The position numbers were made by a program, and so were the translations under genes. Below the pieces are notes generated by a model that saw only the letters and a list, made by a program, of their open reading frames with translations, did no database searches and was not told the DNA's origin. Shown piece after piece: positions 17,909 through 26,833 of a stretch of DNA of 36,268 nt; position 1 is the first letter of the stretch, and each line of letters opens with the position of its first letter. The DNA comes from Rikenellaceae bacterium (lineage in GTDB: Bacteria; Bacteroidota; Bacteroidia; Bacteroidales; UBA932): NCBI GenBank assembly GCA_022777205.1, contig JALFGP010000115.1, positions 1 to 36,268 on the forward strand. Direction: 5' to 3'.

Positions 17909-17914
17909 TGAACT

Positions 17915-19930
17915 ATGTCAAGCAACTTGTTTTGTAACGGAGATTGCGCTTCCTGCGCGATAGTCCCACATTCCGGCCAGACCAGTATCCCTTGTATCAA
18001 GGTTGCCGTTGTGGGTTTGGATAAGACAGTTGTGCACGATACCGCCCGGACGCTTGGTGATGCAAGTGCCGGGCGCGTGCGTTTCTTCCCTCTCGATGAG
18101 ATTTCGTCCATATTGGACTTGCAGCCCGATTTGGTATTGTTTCAAGTTGATGCCACGGATTTGACCGGGAATATGTATCCGGTGACCAAACTCATAGATA
18201 TGGACCTGAAGGTGCTGATGGTCCTGAACAACTATGACAGATACTGCGCAACCGGTCATTCTCTTGATTTCAAGAGACTTGCGAACCTTCTCGGAATGAA
18301 GGTGGTTTCAGGTGACATACACGACGAAATGTTCCGGATGAAACTTATGGGACACGTGGTGCGCACCTATGAGAAGCCTCTCACCAAGGATGTTGCCATA
18401 CCGTATGGACAAGACATTGAAAGGGCTGTCAGGAAGATATCAGCTGTAATTCACGAGGGTCACTCGGGGCAGCAGCTTTGTTTTTCTGAAAGGTATGTTG
18501 CCCTGCGACTGCTTGAGCATCAGGACTATATCAAGCCTTATGTGGAGTCCCTTCCGAATGGTGATGATGTTTTTGCAGTAGCCGGCAAGGAACACGATTT
18601 CCTTGAGAAAGAGTTCGGCGAGCAATCCGAGGTGCTTGTGGAAAAGGCAAGGCGCGGATTCGTGGCTGGAGCCCTGCAGGAGACCGTCAGGCACAGTAAG
18701 GACAATTCCGACCACAGTTTTACTGAAAAGCTGGATGCGGTGCTCACGAGCAGGATATTCGGATTTCCGCTGTTGATACTCATACTGCTGGGTGTCTTCG
18801 GGGCTACTTTCGCTTTGGGCTCATATCCTCAAGGCTGGATTGAAACGGGGGTGGATGCCTTGGCGAGGTATCTGCACGGGATTATGAACCCCGGATGGTT
18901 CAGCAGTCTGCTTATTGACGGAGTGGTTCAGGGTGTTGGAGCCGTGATTGCATTCATTCCGAACATTGCCATTATGTTCTTCTTCCTGAGCATTTTGGAA
19001 GACTCCGGCTATATGGCAAGGGCTGCCTATCTTATGGACAAGGTGATGCACGCTGTCGGGCTGCACGGACGTTCATTTGTACCTATGCTCATAGGCTTCG
19101 GATGCAATGTGCCTGCGATTATGGCGGCAAAGTCCATTGACAACCGCAGGGAAAGAACCTTGACCATGCTGATGATTCCGTTTATGAGCTGTTCGGCACG
19201 CCTTCCGGTCTATATGCTCTTTGTCTCAGCGTTTTTCCCGCGCTACAAAGCCCTGGTAATGATGGGATTATATGTGATGGGGATAGGACTTTCCATCCTT
19301 TTCGCTTTCGTGATGAAGCATACCCGATGGTTCAAGGCTGACAATGAAGATTACGTTTCCGAATTGCCGCCTTTCAGAATGCCTACCTGGAGGAACACCG
19401 GACTGCATATATGGGAGAGGGTGGCGGATTATCTGCAGAAGATTTCCACTGTGATTCTGGCTGCTTCAGTCATAATCTGGGCACTGGAATACTTCCCTAC
19501 AGACAAGACCAATTATGGAGAGAACCCCGAAGCATCCTATCTGGCCTCAATCGGCAAAGCTGTGGCTCCCGTTATGGAACCTTTGGGATTTGACTGGAAG
19601 ATGAATATTTGCCTGCTCACAGGTCTGCCGGCCAAGGAGGCTATTGTCAGCACTATGGGCATACTTTATCACGCATCACCGGACGATGAGACTGATGGGG
19701 AGGAGTCAAGGCCACTGTCTGTGGTATTGCGTGAGGAGGGAATCTTCAATACTGCATCAGCTTGGGCGTTTATGCTGTTTGTACTGCTCTACTTCCCTTG
19801 CGTGGCGACGGTTTCGGCTTTGAGAAAGGAGATTGGAGTGGGGTGGGCCGCATTTACGGTCGTACATTCCATGCTGCTGGCCTGGGTCGTGGCGTTTTGT
19901 GCTTTCCACCTTATCAGCGTGTTCATTTAG
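17915..19930 (+). CDS. feoB: FeoB-like transporter with degenerate GTPase domain
   Basis: FeoB imports Fe2+ through a membrane core powered or gated by an N-terminal G domain. The 671-residue protein keeps the core: both gate repeats (GFGCNVPAIMAAKS with its cysteine; PFMSCSARLPVY), EDSGYMARAAYLMD, LPPFRMPT, and LTGLPAKEAIVSTMG at the end. The G domain (~28-165) is decayed. The P-loop GNPNxGKT is replaced by VVGLDKTVVHDT, switch I and the DLPGTYSL G3 motif are missing, and only an NNYD resembling G4 remains. A cysteine cluster (CNGDCASC) sits at residues 7-14. No FeoA domain or feoA gene is present. It may be a GTP-independent iron or manganese transporter. Confidence 0.85.
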   Translation: MSSNLFCNGDCASCAIVPHSGQTSIPCIKVAVVGLDKTVVHDTARTLGDASAGRVRFFPLDEISSILDLQPDLVLFQVDATDLTGNMYPVTKLIDMDLKVLMVLNNYDRYCATGHSLDFKRLANLLGMKVVSGDIHDEMFRMKLMGHVVRTYEKPLTKDVAIPYGQDIERAVRKISAVIHEGHSGQQLCFSERYVALRLLEHQDYIKPYVESLPNGDDVFAVAGKEHDFLEKEFGEQSEVLVEKARRGFVAGALQETVRHSKDNSDHSFTEKLDAVLTSRIFGFPLLILILLGVFGATFALGSYPQGWIETGVDALARYLHGIMNPGWFSSLLIDGVVQGVGAVIAFIPNIAIMFFFLSILEDSGYMARAAYLMDKVMHAVGLHGRSFVPMLIGFGCNVPAIMAAKSIDNRRERTLTMLMIPFMSCSARLPVYMLFVSAFFPRYKALVMMGLYVMGIGLSILFAFVMKHTRWFKADNEDYVSELPPFRMPTWRNTGLHIWERVADYLQKISTVILAASVIIWALEYFPTDKTNYGENPEASYLASIGKAVAPVMEPLGFDWKMNICLLTGLPAKEAIVSTMGILYHASPDDETDGEESRPLSVVLREEGIFNTASAWAFMLFVLLYFPCVATVSALRKEIGVGWAAFTVVHSMLLAWVVAFCAFHLISVFI

Positions 19931-19934
19931 AGCT

Positions 19935-19970
19935 AATGAACGGTCACTGTGCTGTCAGTGGCCGTTCATT
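19935..19970. terminator. Bidirectional hairpin between feoB and topB
   Basis: AATGAACGGTCACTG (19935-19949) pairs with CAGTGGCCGTTCATT (19956-19970), 15 bp with one wobble, around a 6-nt loop. It lies between convergent feoB and topB and contains the last topB codons and stop. No strong U-tract follows on either side, so it may act as a stabiliser or a Rho-assisted terminator. Confidence 0.6.
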
Positions 19971-21766
19971 ACGTTGAATACTATGGAAGATACCATAGAC
20001 TTGAGTTCGGCAATGAATGTCTGAGCATCGTACTCCCCTTTTTCAATCTGTCGTAACTTCTTCTCCCATAGGCCCGTAAGTTCAGCCGATTTGAGCAAAT
20101 CCTCACTGATTGTGGCTATGAGTTCCCGCCCTGTTTGCGTGGGAATGAGATTTTTGCGTTCCTTGCTTATATAGTTCCGTTTGAAAAGAGTCTCGATAAT
20201 GGCTGCACGGGTGGAAGGACGTCCTATGCCGTTTTCCTTGAGGGCATCCCGAAGTTCATCATTGTCCACGAATTTGCCCGCAGTCTCCATTGCCCGCAGC
20301 AGAGTCGCTTCCGTATAAGGTTTTGGCGGTTTGGTCCATATTTCCTTGACCATAGGCTCGTGAGGTCCGGACTCACCCAGCTGGAACGCCGGCAGTACGG
20401 CATTTTCCTCGGACTGTTCCGCCGGTTCGCCCTCTGTTGCCTTCTGTTCCGTATTGTCCGAGTCCGGCTGCTTCTGTTCAAGCACACGCCATCCCGGTTT
20501 CAGTATCATTTTGCCGGATGTCTTGAATTCCAGTTCCCCTGCCTTGCCGTTTACGGTCGTGGTGGATATTTCGCAATCAGGATAGAATGCCTCAATAAAA
20601 CGCCTCGCCACAAGGTCATAAACCATCCATTCTTCCTTGCTCAGATTGGCAGCCGGCACTCCTGTAGGTATAATTGCGTGGTGGTCAGTCACTTTCGAAT
20701 TGTCGAAGACACGCTTGCTCTTGGGCAGTTTCTTACCTTTGAGAGGGGCCGTAAACTGGGCATAAGCCTTAAGACCGTCGAGTATGCCGGGGACCTTGGG
20801 GTAGATGTCATCGCTGAGGAAGGTAGTATCCACTCGCGGATATGTAGTCACTTTCTTTTCATAGAGGGACTGTATGAGTTTGAGTGTCTGGTCGGCACTG
20901 AAGCCATAGCGTTTGTTGCATTCCACCTGCAGGGATGTAAGGTCGTAGAGACGGGGTGCAAACTCCTTGCCCTTCTTCTCAGTCAATGCGGTGATTGTGA
21001 AGTCTTTGTCCTTGATGACTTGAAGGAGAGCATCAGCATCATCCCGGGTTTTGAACCTCCCCTTGGTACAAGTGAAGAGTACTTTCCTGTACACGGTTTT
21101 GAGCTCCCAGGACTGCTCTGGTTTGAAATTTTCGATTTCATTCTGGCGGTTGACTATCAGTGCCAGGGTCGGCGTCTGCACCCGTCCTATAGACAGTACT
21201 TTGCGGTCCCTTCCATAGCCTCCGCCATATTTGAGAGAATAGAGTCTGGTCGCATTCATCCCCAACAGCCAGTCTCCTATAGCCCTGCATAGACCCGCCT
21301 CATAGAGTTTCTGGAATTTGGATGCATCTTCGAGGTGGTTGAAGCCTTCCCTTATTGCCTCTTCCGTAAGTGAGGATATCCATAGCCTTTTGACCGGACA
21401 TTTCGCTCCGGCCTTCTGCATCACCCAACGCTGGATGAGTTCTCCCTCCTGCCCGGCATCACCGCAGTTCACTATCATATCAGCTGCCTGCATCAGTTGT
21501 TCTATTACTTGAAACTGGGTTATGTAAGTGGTGTTGTCTATGAGCTTTATGCCAAAACGCGGAGGTATCATAGGAAGGCTTGAAAGAGCCCAGATGCGCC
21601 ACTGCTCAGTGTAATCCTGAGGCTCCTTGAGAGTGCAGAGATGACCGAAAGTCCAGGTGACCTGATAACCGTTTCCCTCCAGGTACCCGTTCTTCTTGAG
21701 CCCTGCTCCCAAAACTTGGGCTATTTCTTTCGCAACACTCGGTTTTTCGGCTATGCAGACTATCAT
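19955..21766 (-). CDS. topB: DNA topoisomerase III (type IA)
   Basis: TopB relaxes and decatenates DNA through single-strand passage. The 603-residue protein has the Toprim domain at the N-terminus (CIAEKPSVA with Glu7; NCGDAGQEGEL with Asp103 and Glu107), SIGRVQTPTLALIV, and the active-site tyrosine at ~309 in TTYPRVDTTFLSDD. HHAIIPTG and GIGRPSTRAAIIETL follow. There are no C-terminal zinc ribbons. The ATG overlaps the HAD-phosphatase stop by 4 nt (ATGA), so translation is probably coupled. A Glu/Gln-rich stretch at ~430-460 looks like a disordered linker. Confidence 0.95.
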   Translation of the reverse strand: MIVCIAEKPSVAKEIAQVLGAGLKKNGYLEGNGYQVTWTFGHLCTLKEPQDYTEQWRIWALSSLPMIPPRFGIKLIDNTTYITQFQVIEQLMQAADMIVNCGDAGQEGELIQRWVMQKAGAKCPVKRLWISSLTEEAIREGFNHLEDASKFQKLYEAGLCRAIGDWLLGMNATRLYSLKYGGGYGRDRKVLSIGRVQTPTLALIVNRQNEIENFKPEQSWELKTVYRKVLFTCTKGRFKTRDDADALLQVIKDKDFTITALTEKKGKEFAPRLYDLTSLQVECNKRYGFSADQTLKLIQSLYEKKVTTYPRVDTTFLSDDIYPKVPGILDGLKAYAQFTAPLKGKKLPKSKRVFDNSKVTDHHAIIPTGVPAANLSKEEWMVYDLVARRFIEAFYPDCEISTTTVNGKAGELEFKTSGKMILKPGWRVLEQKQPDSDNTEQKATEGEPAEQSEENAVLPAFQLGESGPHEPMVKEIWTKPPKPYTEATLLRAMETAGKFVDNDELRDALKENGIGRPSTRAAIIETLFKRNYISKERKNLIPTQTGRELIATISEDLLKSAELTGLWEKKLRQIEKGEYDAQTFIAELKSMVSSIVFNVMNGH

Positions 21767-22404
21767 TTTTCTATAAACTCAAATAATTTTTCTGCATCTG
21801 TAAAGTCCGGAACAACGATGTCGGAATACTGAGCCACAATATCGGCGGGATTGGTGGTGCAGAGTCCCACAACTTTAGCCCCTGAGTTTCTGCCGGAAAT
21901 GAGCCCGTTCACCGAATCTTCGAAGACGGTGCTGTCTTGGGCATCGGTGCCGAAAAATGCCATTGCCTTGAGGTAACAATGCGGAGATGGTTTAGATTCA
22001 GTAAAGTCCTCGCTTGTGAATACCCTGTCGAAAATGGCCGGCAACTCCGGATGCTGAGAAAAAACGGACTGCATCTTATGCAGGTTTGAACTGGTGACAA
22101 TGGCTGTTTTATAGCCCCGGGCACGAGCCTTTTTCACGAATTCACACACACCCGGAATATATTCATAACTCATTGCGGCCTCCTGTTCATCAAGTTTGCG
22201 CTCAAGTTCCTTCCAGACAAGGCGCGGAAAATATTTATCGAAAATGGACACCAATGTGCAACCCTTTATCTCCAGCCCAAAATCTTCCCTGCCGAGATAG
22301 GTCTTCCCTATTCCGTTCCAAAATCCGGTGTAATATTTCTCGCTGTCTGCCACAACCCCGTCAAAATCAAACAGAAGCGCCTTTGCAGTCATTGTCTTTT
22401 CCAT
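21763..22404 (-). CDS. HAD-superfamily phosphatase (beta-phosphoglucomutase-like)
   Basis: The protein of ~213 residues has the HAD motifs in order: motif I LLFDFDGVVADSE (nucleophile and acid Asp), motif II TAIVTSSN, the Lys of motif III (SKPSPHCYLKAM), and motif IV TVFEDSVNGLISGRNSGAKVVGL. The alpha-helical cap between motifs I and II is of subclass I, as in beta-phosphoglucomutase and phosphoglycolate phosphatase. The substrate cannot be read from sequence. I start at the ATG at 22404; an ATG at 22392 and a GTG at 22425 are alternatives. It is coupled to topB by a 4-nt overlap. Confidence 0.85.
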   Translation of the reverse strand: MEKTMTAKALLFDFDGVVADSEKYYTGFWNGIGKTYLGREDFGLEIKGCTLVSIFDKYFPRLVWKELERKLDEQEAAMSYEYIPGVCEFVKKARARGYKTAIVTSSNLHKMQSVFSQHPELPAIFDRVFTSEDFTESKPSPHCYLKAMAFFGTDAQDSTVFEDSVNGLISGRNSGAKVVGLCTTNPADIVAQYSDIVVPDFTDAEKLFEFIEK

Positions 22405-22449
22405 TAAAATACGTCTTTGGGCCACTGGCCATTCTCAAAATAAGGACGG

Positions 22450-22457
22450 CAAATTTA
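22450..22457 (-). promoter_or_regulatory. Candidate -7 element for HAD-topB operon
   Basis: On the minus strand this reads TAAATTTG, a perfect TAnnTTTG match, ~45 nt before the HAD start. The -33 region is not recognisable. Confidence 0.4.
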
Positions 22458-22510
22458 CGAAATATATTTCAAGACTGCAGAACGGTAGCGCTAACATTTG
22501 TGGAAATGTG

Positions 22511-22518
22511 TAAATTTG
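22511..22518 (+). promoter_or_regulatory. mnmE: Candidate -7 element for mnmE
   Basis: TAAATTTG is a perfect match to TAnnTTTG and lies 24 nt before the mnmE ATG. The upstream TTTG at 22497 is too close to serve as -33, so only the -7 is convincing. Confidence 0.45.
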
Positions 22519-22542
22519 CGGACGATTTGAAATGATACTACA

Positions 22543-23961
22543 ATGTTCAGTAACGATGATACAATTTGTGCCCCGGCAACAGTTCCGGGAACCGGTGCCA
22601 TCAGCATAATCAGAGTAAGCGGCCCAGATGCTCTTACCATAGCAGATCGTCTGGTGCAGGTCAATTCCTCCGATAAAGCCCCATTTTCCGGAGCCAAAGG
22701 CTATACGATACGATTCGGAACTATTACCGGAGACGACGGGACACCGCTTGATGAAGTACTGGTCAGCATCTTCAAGGCCCCACATTCCTATACGGGTGAG
22801 AATTCCGTGGAAATCTCCTGCCACGCATCGTCATACATAGTGTCAGAAATTTTGCGTAAACTCAACAATCTGGGCTGCCGCAACGCCAATCCCGGTGAAT
22901 TCACCCAGCGCGCTTTCCTGAACGGCAAAATGGACCTTGCTCAGGCAGAGGCAGTTGCAGATGTAATCGCATCCACATCCGCTTATGCCCACAAAGTCGC
23001 ATTCAAACAGCTGAAGGGCGGCGTGTCCAGGGAACTATCTTCGTTGCGCGAACAATTGCTGCACCTTATGACACTGCTGGAACTTGAGCTGGATTTCAGC
23101 GAAGAAGATGTGGAATTTGCAGACCGCAGCCAGCTGATGTCCCTGGTGGATGAGGCGATTGCCCATATCACAAAACTATCCGACAGTTTCCGTCTGGGAA
23201 ATGCCATACGAAGCGGCATACCAGTAGCCATAGCCGGTCCTGCCAATGCCGGCAAAAGCACATTGTTGAACACTTTGCTCGGAGATGAAAGGGCCATAGT
23301 TTCGGATGTACCCGGCACAACCAGGGACACGATTGAGGAAACGATGAATGTCAACGGCCTGCTTTTCCGCTTCATCGACACTGCAGGCATAAGGGAGTCA
23401 GAAGACAAAATCGAGCGCATAGGCATAGAAAGAACTATGAAAAAGCTTGCCGAAGCCGATGTCGTACTCGTTGTTTTGGATGCCTCCCTTCCCTTGGAGC
23501 AAATTCTGTCTGATGCCGAAACGGTACTCCCACAGACTTTCGGAAGCGAGCGCCAAGTCATAGCAATACTCAACAAAATTGACGGAATTTCCCGCGAAAA
23601 AGTCAATAACATAATTGTTACACTAAAAAACAAGTTTGTTTTATTATCTGATATAATGCCAATTTCAGCAAAAAACGGAGAAGGTGTTGAAGAATTGAAA
23701 AAATATCTGTTTGAATCTCAAAAATCAAAGATTCAAGGCACAGACCAAGTCCTAATCACCAATGCGAGACACCACTCCGCACTTCAACAGGCACTCCGCT
23801 ACCTGAAGCAACTCAAGTCCGGCCTCACCACTTCCCTACCCAGCGACCTCCTCTCGGAAGACCTCAGGGCAACGGTCGCCGTATTGTCTGAGATTACTGG
23901 ACAGATTTCTTCTCAGGATGTGCTTATTCGGGTTTTTCGGGGGTTTTGTATTGGTAAGTGA
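22543..23961 (+). CDS. mnmE: tRNA uridine-5-carboxymethylaminomethyl modification GTPase
   Basis: MnmE, with MnmG, modifies the wobble uridine of several tRNAs. The 472-residue protein has the N-terminal formyl-THF-binding domain (IAAPATVPGTGAISIIRVSG region; HSYTGENSVEISCH; GEFTQRAFLNGKMDLAQAEAV). The G domain has GPANAGKST, TTRDTIEE, DTAGI and NKID, and the protein ends in the conserved FCIGK. All motifs are intact, including the C-terminal cysteine. The final bases (TTTTGTATTGGTAAGTGA) are nearly the same as the trmE/mnmE attachment site used by SGI1-type islands, and accessory DNA starts directly after the stop. Confidence 0.97.
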   Translation: MFSNDDTICAPATVPGTGAISIIRVSGPDALTIADRLVQVNSSDKAPFSGAKGYTIRFGTITGDDGTPLDEVLVSIFKAPHSYTGENSVEISCHASSYIVSEILRKLNNLGCRNANPGEFTQRAFLNGKMDLAQAEAVADVIASTSAYAHKVAFKQLKGGVSRELSSLREQLLHLMTLLELELDFSEEDVEFADRSQLMSLVDEAIAHITKLSDSFRLGNAIRSGIPVAIAGPANAGKSTLLNTLLGDERAIVSDVPGTTRDTIEETMNVNGLLFRFIDTAGIRESEDKIERIGIERTMKKLAEADVVLVVLDASLPLEQILSDAETVLPQTFGSERQVIAILNKIDGISREKVNNIIVTLKNKFVLLSDIMPISAKNGEGVEELKKYLFESQKSKIQGTDQVLITNARHHSALQQALRYLKQLKSGLTTSLPSDLLSEDLRATVAVLSEITGQISSQDVLIRVFRGFCIGK

Positions 23962-24123
23962 TACGAAAATACCGGTCACTTGGCTCGCAGAAATTTCGTA
24001 ACTTCATTCTCCTTATCTATTTCAACGAACTCTCCAACAGAAGCAACACCGCAATCAAGATCATCACCCACGATCCAGACCTTGACGAACCGCAGCCCAT
24101 ATGCAAAGAAAACATCGACTCCA

Positions 24124-24483
24124 CTAAATCTCACCACTCTTCGAATGATGGACACAGGCAGATTCGCAGACACGGTAGAGTGCGCCGATGAGGATTTTGA
24201 GACCACTATTGGAATCATCAGCACATTGAGCCACCACAACGACTACATCTTCAATGTACTGAACAAGGAACGCCCTGAAGGGATTGCGACTGCCGACTCC
24301 TACAGTGCAGCCACCCGCACAGTCATCCTCGATTCCCTTCCCGGTCAGTTCACTACGGATGATATGAAGGCCATTGCCGTCAAGGTAGGCAAGACCCTCC
24401 GCACCGTCCGACGTCAGATCAAGCGAGCCATAGAATCAGGGGAAGTACAGATGATTCGGGCTGGGGAGTATAGGAAGTTGTAG
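24124..24483 (+). pseudogene. Remnant of a DUF3987 primase/helicase-like protein (C-terminal tail)
   Basis: From about 24124 the frame reads LTTLRMMDTGRFADTVECADEDFETTIGI, then ILDSLPGQFTTDDMKAIAVKVG and a winged-helix-like end (KTLRTVRRQIKRAIESGEVQMI..GEYRKL). This is the C-terminal pattern of DUF3987 proteins found on Bacteroidales mobile elements. The frame continues back to 23980, but that part is Ser/Thr/Pro-rich and not protein-like, so the N-terminal ATPase domain has been lost. It is the only clear mobile-element trace beside the mnmE attachment-like site. Family assignment is by pattern memory. Confidence 0.55.
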
Positions 24484-24509
24484 TATTGGCATTTTCTACT
24501 GTTAATCAT

Positions 24510-24554
24510 CCAGATAGGATTTTGCATATACGCATTATCCTATCTGGTTTCATT
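24510..24554 (+). terminator. Intrinsic terminator before the methyltransferase operon
   Basis: CCAGATAGGAT (24510-24520) and ATCCTATCTGG (24537-24547) form a perfect 11-bp stem with a 16-nt loop, followed by TTTCATTATTTATT. It separates the DUF3987 remnant from the restriction-like operon. Confidence 0.6.
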
Positions 24555-24615
24555 ATTTATTAACGCATTGCATCAGAAAATAGACTTGGAAAGGCATATT
24601 ATACACAAAAATTAC

Positions 24616-24623
24616 TAACTTTA
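24616..24623 (+). promoter_or_regulatory. Candidate -7 element for the methyltransferase-helicase operon
   Basis: TAACTTTA matches 7 of 8 positions of TAnnTTTG and lies 23 nt before the GTG start. No good -33 element is at the right spacing. Confidence 0.4.
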
Positions 24624-24646
24624 CCGTTAAAATTTCCAAAAAAACA

Positions 24647-25315
24647 GTGGCAAAACAAATAAAATCTAAACAAAGAGTCGAAGAACATGGCGAAGTCTTC
24701 ACTGCTGAACGCGAAGTCAATGCTATGCTCGATTTGGTGAAGCCTGAATGCCTTCGCCCCGATTCTCGCTTCCTTGAGCCCGCCTGTGGAGATGGAAACT
24801 TCCTCTCAGCTATACTTGAACGTAAACTTAAAGAGATTCGCCGCAAATACAAATCATCAGTGCGAGACTACGAGTATTACTCCGTTATCGCTATCGGTAG
24901 TCTATATGGAGTAGATATCATGCAGGATAATGTTGAGATCTGCCGCCAGCGCCTTTTCAAGATTTGGGACAAGCAATACAAGTCAGTATGTAAATCGGAC
25001 TGCTCCGAAGAAATGCGTGATGCAATCAGGTTTATTATTGCTCGTAATATCGTGTGCGGAAATGCACTAACCTTGATGTGTGTAGACGATAAGGGAAATG
25101 ATACTGATGTGCCAATCGTGTTTTCAGAGTGGAGTCCAGTTATGAAGCCTATGGTTCAACGTCAAGATTTTACATTTGAAGAAATACTTCGCAAGAATCA
25201 AGAGGAGAATCCAAACGATGCAAAACTCATAGATGACAGTGAATTCACTGACTCTGAGGGTCACTTCATCGCAAGATACACAACACATTATAAAAAAGTA
25301 CAGCAGAATGGATAA
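24647..25315 (+). CDS. N6-adenine methyltransferase-like subunit without catalytic NPPY motif (subunit 1)
   Basis: This 222-residue protein resembles the small proteins annotated as restriction endonuclease subunit M. It has motif X (HGEVFTAEREVNAMLDLV, ~14-31), a canonical SAM-binding motif I (FLEPACGDGNFL, ~42-53), and motif II around GVDIMQDNVEICRQRL. A long tail follows (VFSEWSPVMKPMVQRQDFTFEEIL). No NPPY-type motif IV exists, so by itself it should bind SAM but not transfer methyl. The start is GTG at 24647 (MAKQIKSK matches homologue starts as I remember them). It overlaps the next gene by 8 nt. Base use is plainer and more AT-rich than the core genes upstream. Confidence 0.75.
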   Translation: MAKQIKSKQRVEEHGEVFTAEREVNAMLDLVKPECLRPDSRFLEPACGDGNFLSAILERKLKEIRRKYKSSVRDYEYYSVIAIGSLYGVDIMQDNVEICRQRLFKIWDKQYKSVCKSDCSEEMRDAIRFIIARNIVCGNALTLMCVDDKGNDTDVPIVFSEWSPVMKPMVQRQDFTFEEILRKNQEENPNDAKLIDDSEFTDSEGHFIARYTTHYKKVQQNG

Positions 25316-26831
25316 TGGTCTTTTCAATAGCGTCTACAACCCGGACGTACTTTCATGCATCGCAAATCTCAGTAATGATGAGGTATTCACCTCCCCTGAG
25401 ATTGCAAACAAGATGCTTGACCTCCTTCCGCAGGAATTATTTGAGAATCCGGACACAACATTTCTTGACCCAGCATGCAAGAGTGGTGTCTTTCTTCGTG
25501 AAATAGCAAAACGTCTAATTGTGGGTCTTGAACCGCAAATTCCGAATCTTGAGAAACGCCTTGAGCATATTTTTACGAAACAGCTTTACGGAATCTCTAT
25601 TACCGAGTTGACCAGTCTCCTTTCTCGCCGAAGTGTTTACTGCAGCAAATATCCGAGTAGTCAGTTCTCAGTATACCAGTTTCCAGAGAAAAAGCCACAA
25701 GGAAATATCATATTCCAAAAAATTAAACACACGTGGCAAAACGGTAAATGTCTCTTTTGCGGAGCAAGTCAGAGTGAATATGACCGCAGCTCAGATTTAG
25801 AGACATATGCATACCAGTTTATCCATATCAAGAACGCAGAAGATTTATTCAAGATGAAGTTTGATGTTATCATAAGCAACCCTCCATATCAATTGAGTGA
25901 TGGCGGAAATAGTAAAAGTGCCAAACCAATCTATCACTTGTTTGTTAACCAGGCAAAAAAGCTAAAGCCTCGCTACATATCTATGATTATTCCTTCAAGA
26001 TGGTTTGTTGGAGGTAAGGGACTGGACGATTTTAGAAAGGAAATGCTGAATGACCATCGTATTTCAAAATTAGTGGATTATGAAAACTTCAAGGATGTAT
26101 TCCCTGGCGTTGACCTTGCTGGTGGTGCATGTTATTTCCTTTGGGAGAGAGACAGAAGAGAATCTGAAAAGAATTGCGAAGTTTATAATTTTGGCATTCA
26201 AGAACCTGTATCTCGTCCTTTAAATGAATTTGGTACATTTATTCGTCAAAATATGGCAATTGATATTGTCAAGAAGGTTCTGCAGAACTGTGGTACAAGT
26301 ACTTTTCTTAACAAAAGAGTCTCAGCCAGAAAGCCATTTGGTCTTGATACTACATATCAGCCGAAAGAATCCGGAGTGCCATGCTATTTTATTCAGAAAA
26401 TTGGAAAGAAATTTGCCGCACCATCCGATTTAATTGACAAAGGATATACGGATAAATGGAAGTTTTTAGCTCCAATGGCACCTATTGCAGGTCAGACTGA
26501 CTTTTCAAGTGCTGTTGCATTTTACTCGGATAGGAATACAGTGATTGCAAAGCCTGGTGAAGTATCAACAGAATCATTTATCGTATTAGGCGCATTTAAT
26601 ACAGAAGAAGAAACGCGAAACTTTAAATCGTACATCTTCACAAAGACCGTACGTTTTTTGCTTCTTCAGGCAGTCGTATCACAGCACGTATCTAAGGATA
26701 ATTTCTGCTTCATCCCTGATTTAGGGACCTACGATAGAATCTATACAGATGAATACCTTCGTGAACTTTGGGGTATAACAGACCCAGCAGAGTGCGAATA
26801 CATAGACTCTCGAATCAGAGAAATAGAATAG
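25308..26831 (+). CDS. Eco57I-type N6-adenine methyltransferase subunit with atypical SAM motif (subunit 2)
   Basis: The 507-residue protein repeats the layout of subunit 1: motif X NDEVFTSPEIANKMLDLLP at ~23-41, then motif I FLDPACKSGVFL at ~52-63 where the usual Gly-x-Gly is broken by Lys. It has the catalytic motif IV NPPYQLSDGG at 191-200. A CxxC pair (KCLFCGASQSEYDR, ~147-160) may hold half a zinc site. The C-terminal half (~320-507) contains a likely target-recognition region. I start at the ATG at 25308 (MDNGLFNSVYNPDV), not the frame opening at 25233. It overlaps subunit 1 and is followed by the helicase gene after 2 nt. Confidence 0.82.
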   Translation: MDNGLFNSVYNPDVLSCIANLSNDEVFTSPEIANKMLDLLPQELFENPDTTFLDPACKSGVFLREIAKRLIVGLEPQIPNLEKRLEHIFTKQLYGISITELTSLLSRRSVYCSKYPSSQFSVYQFPEKKPQGNIIFQKIKHTWQNGKCLFCGASQSEYDRSSDLETYAYQFIHIKNAEDLFKMKFDVIISNPPYQLSDGGNSKSAKPIYHLFVNQAKKLKPRYISMIIPSRWFVGGKGLDDFRKEMLNDHRISKLVDYENFKDVFPGVDLAGGACYFLWERDRRESEKNCEVYNFGIQEPVSRPLNEFGTFIRQNMAIDIVKKVLQNCGTSTFLNKRVSARKPFGLDTTYQPKESGVPCYFIQKIGKKFAAPSDLIDKGYTDKWKFLAPMAPIAGQTDFSSAVAFYSDRNTVIAKPGEVSTESFIVLGAFNTEEETRNFKSYIFTKTVRFLLLQAVVSQHVSKDNFCFIPDLGTYDRIYTDEYLRELWGITDPAECEYIDSRIREIE

Positions 26832-26833
26832 AC

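Noticed and set aside
20135..21292. Long 385-codon open frame on the plus strand
   Set aside because: It is exactly antisense to topB, which has every type IA topoisomerase motif; the frame has no recognisable motif and is a codon-bias shadow.
23976..24239. Minus-strand 87-codon ORF behind mnmE (FVKVWIVGDDLDCGV..)
   Set aside because: Its composition looks fairly protein-like, but it overlaps the DUF3987 tail on the other strand, has no known motif and no promoter; kept only as a remark.
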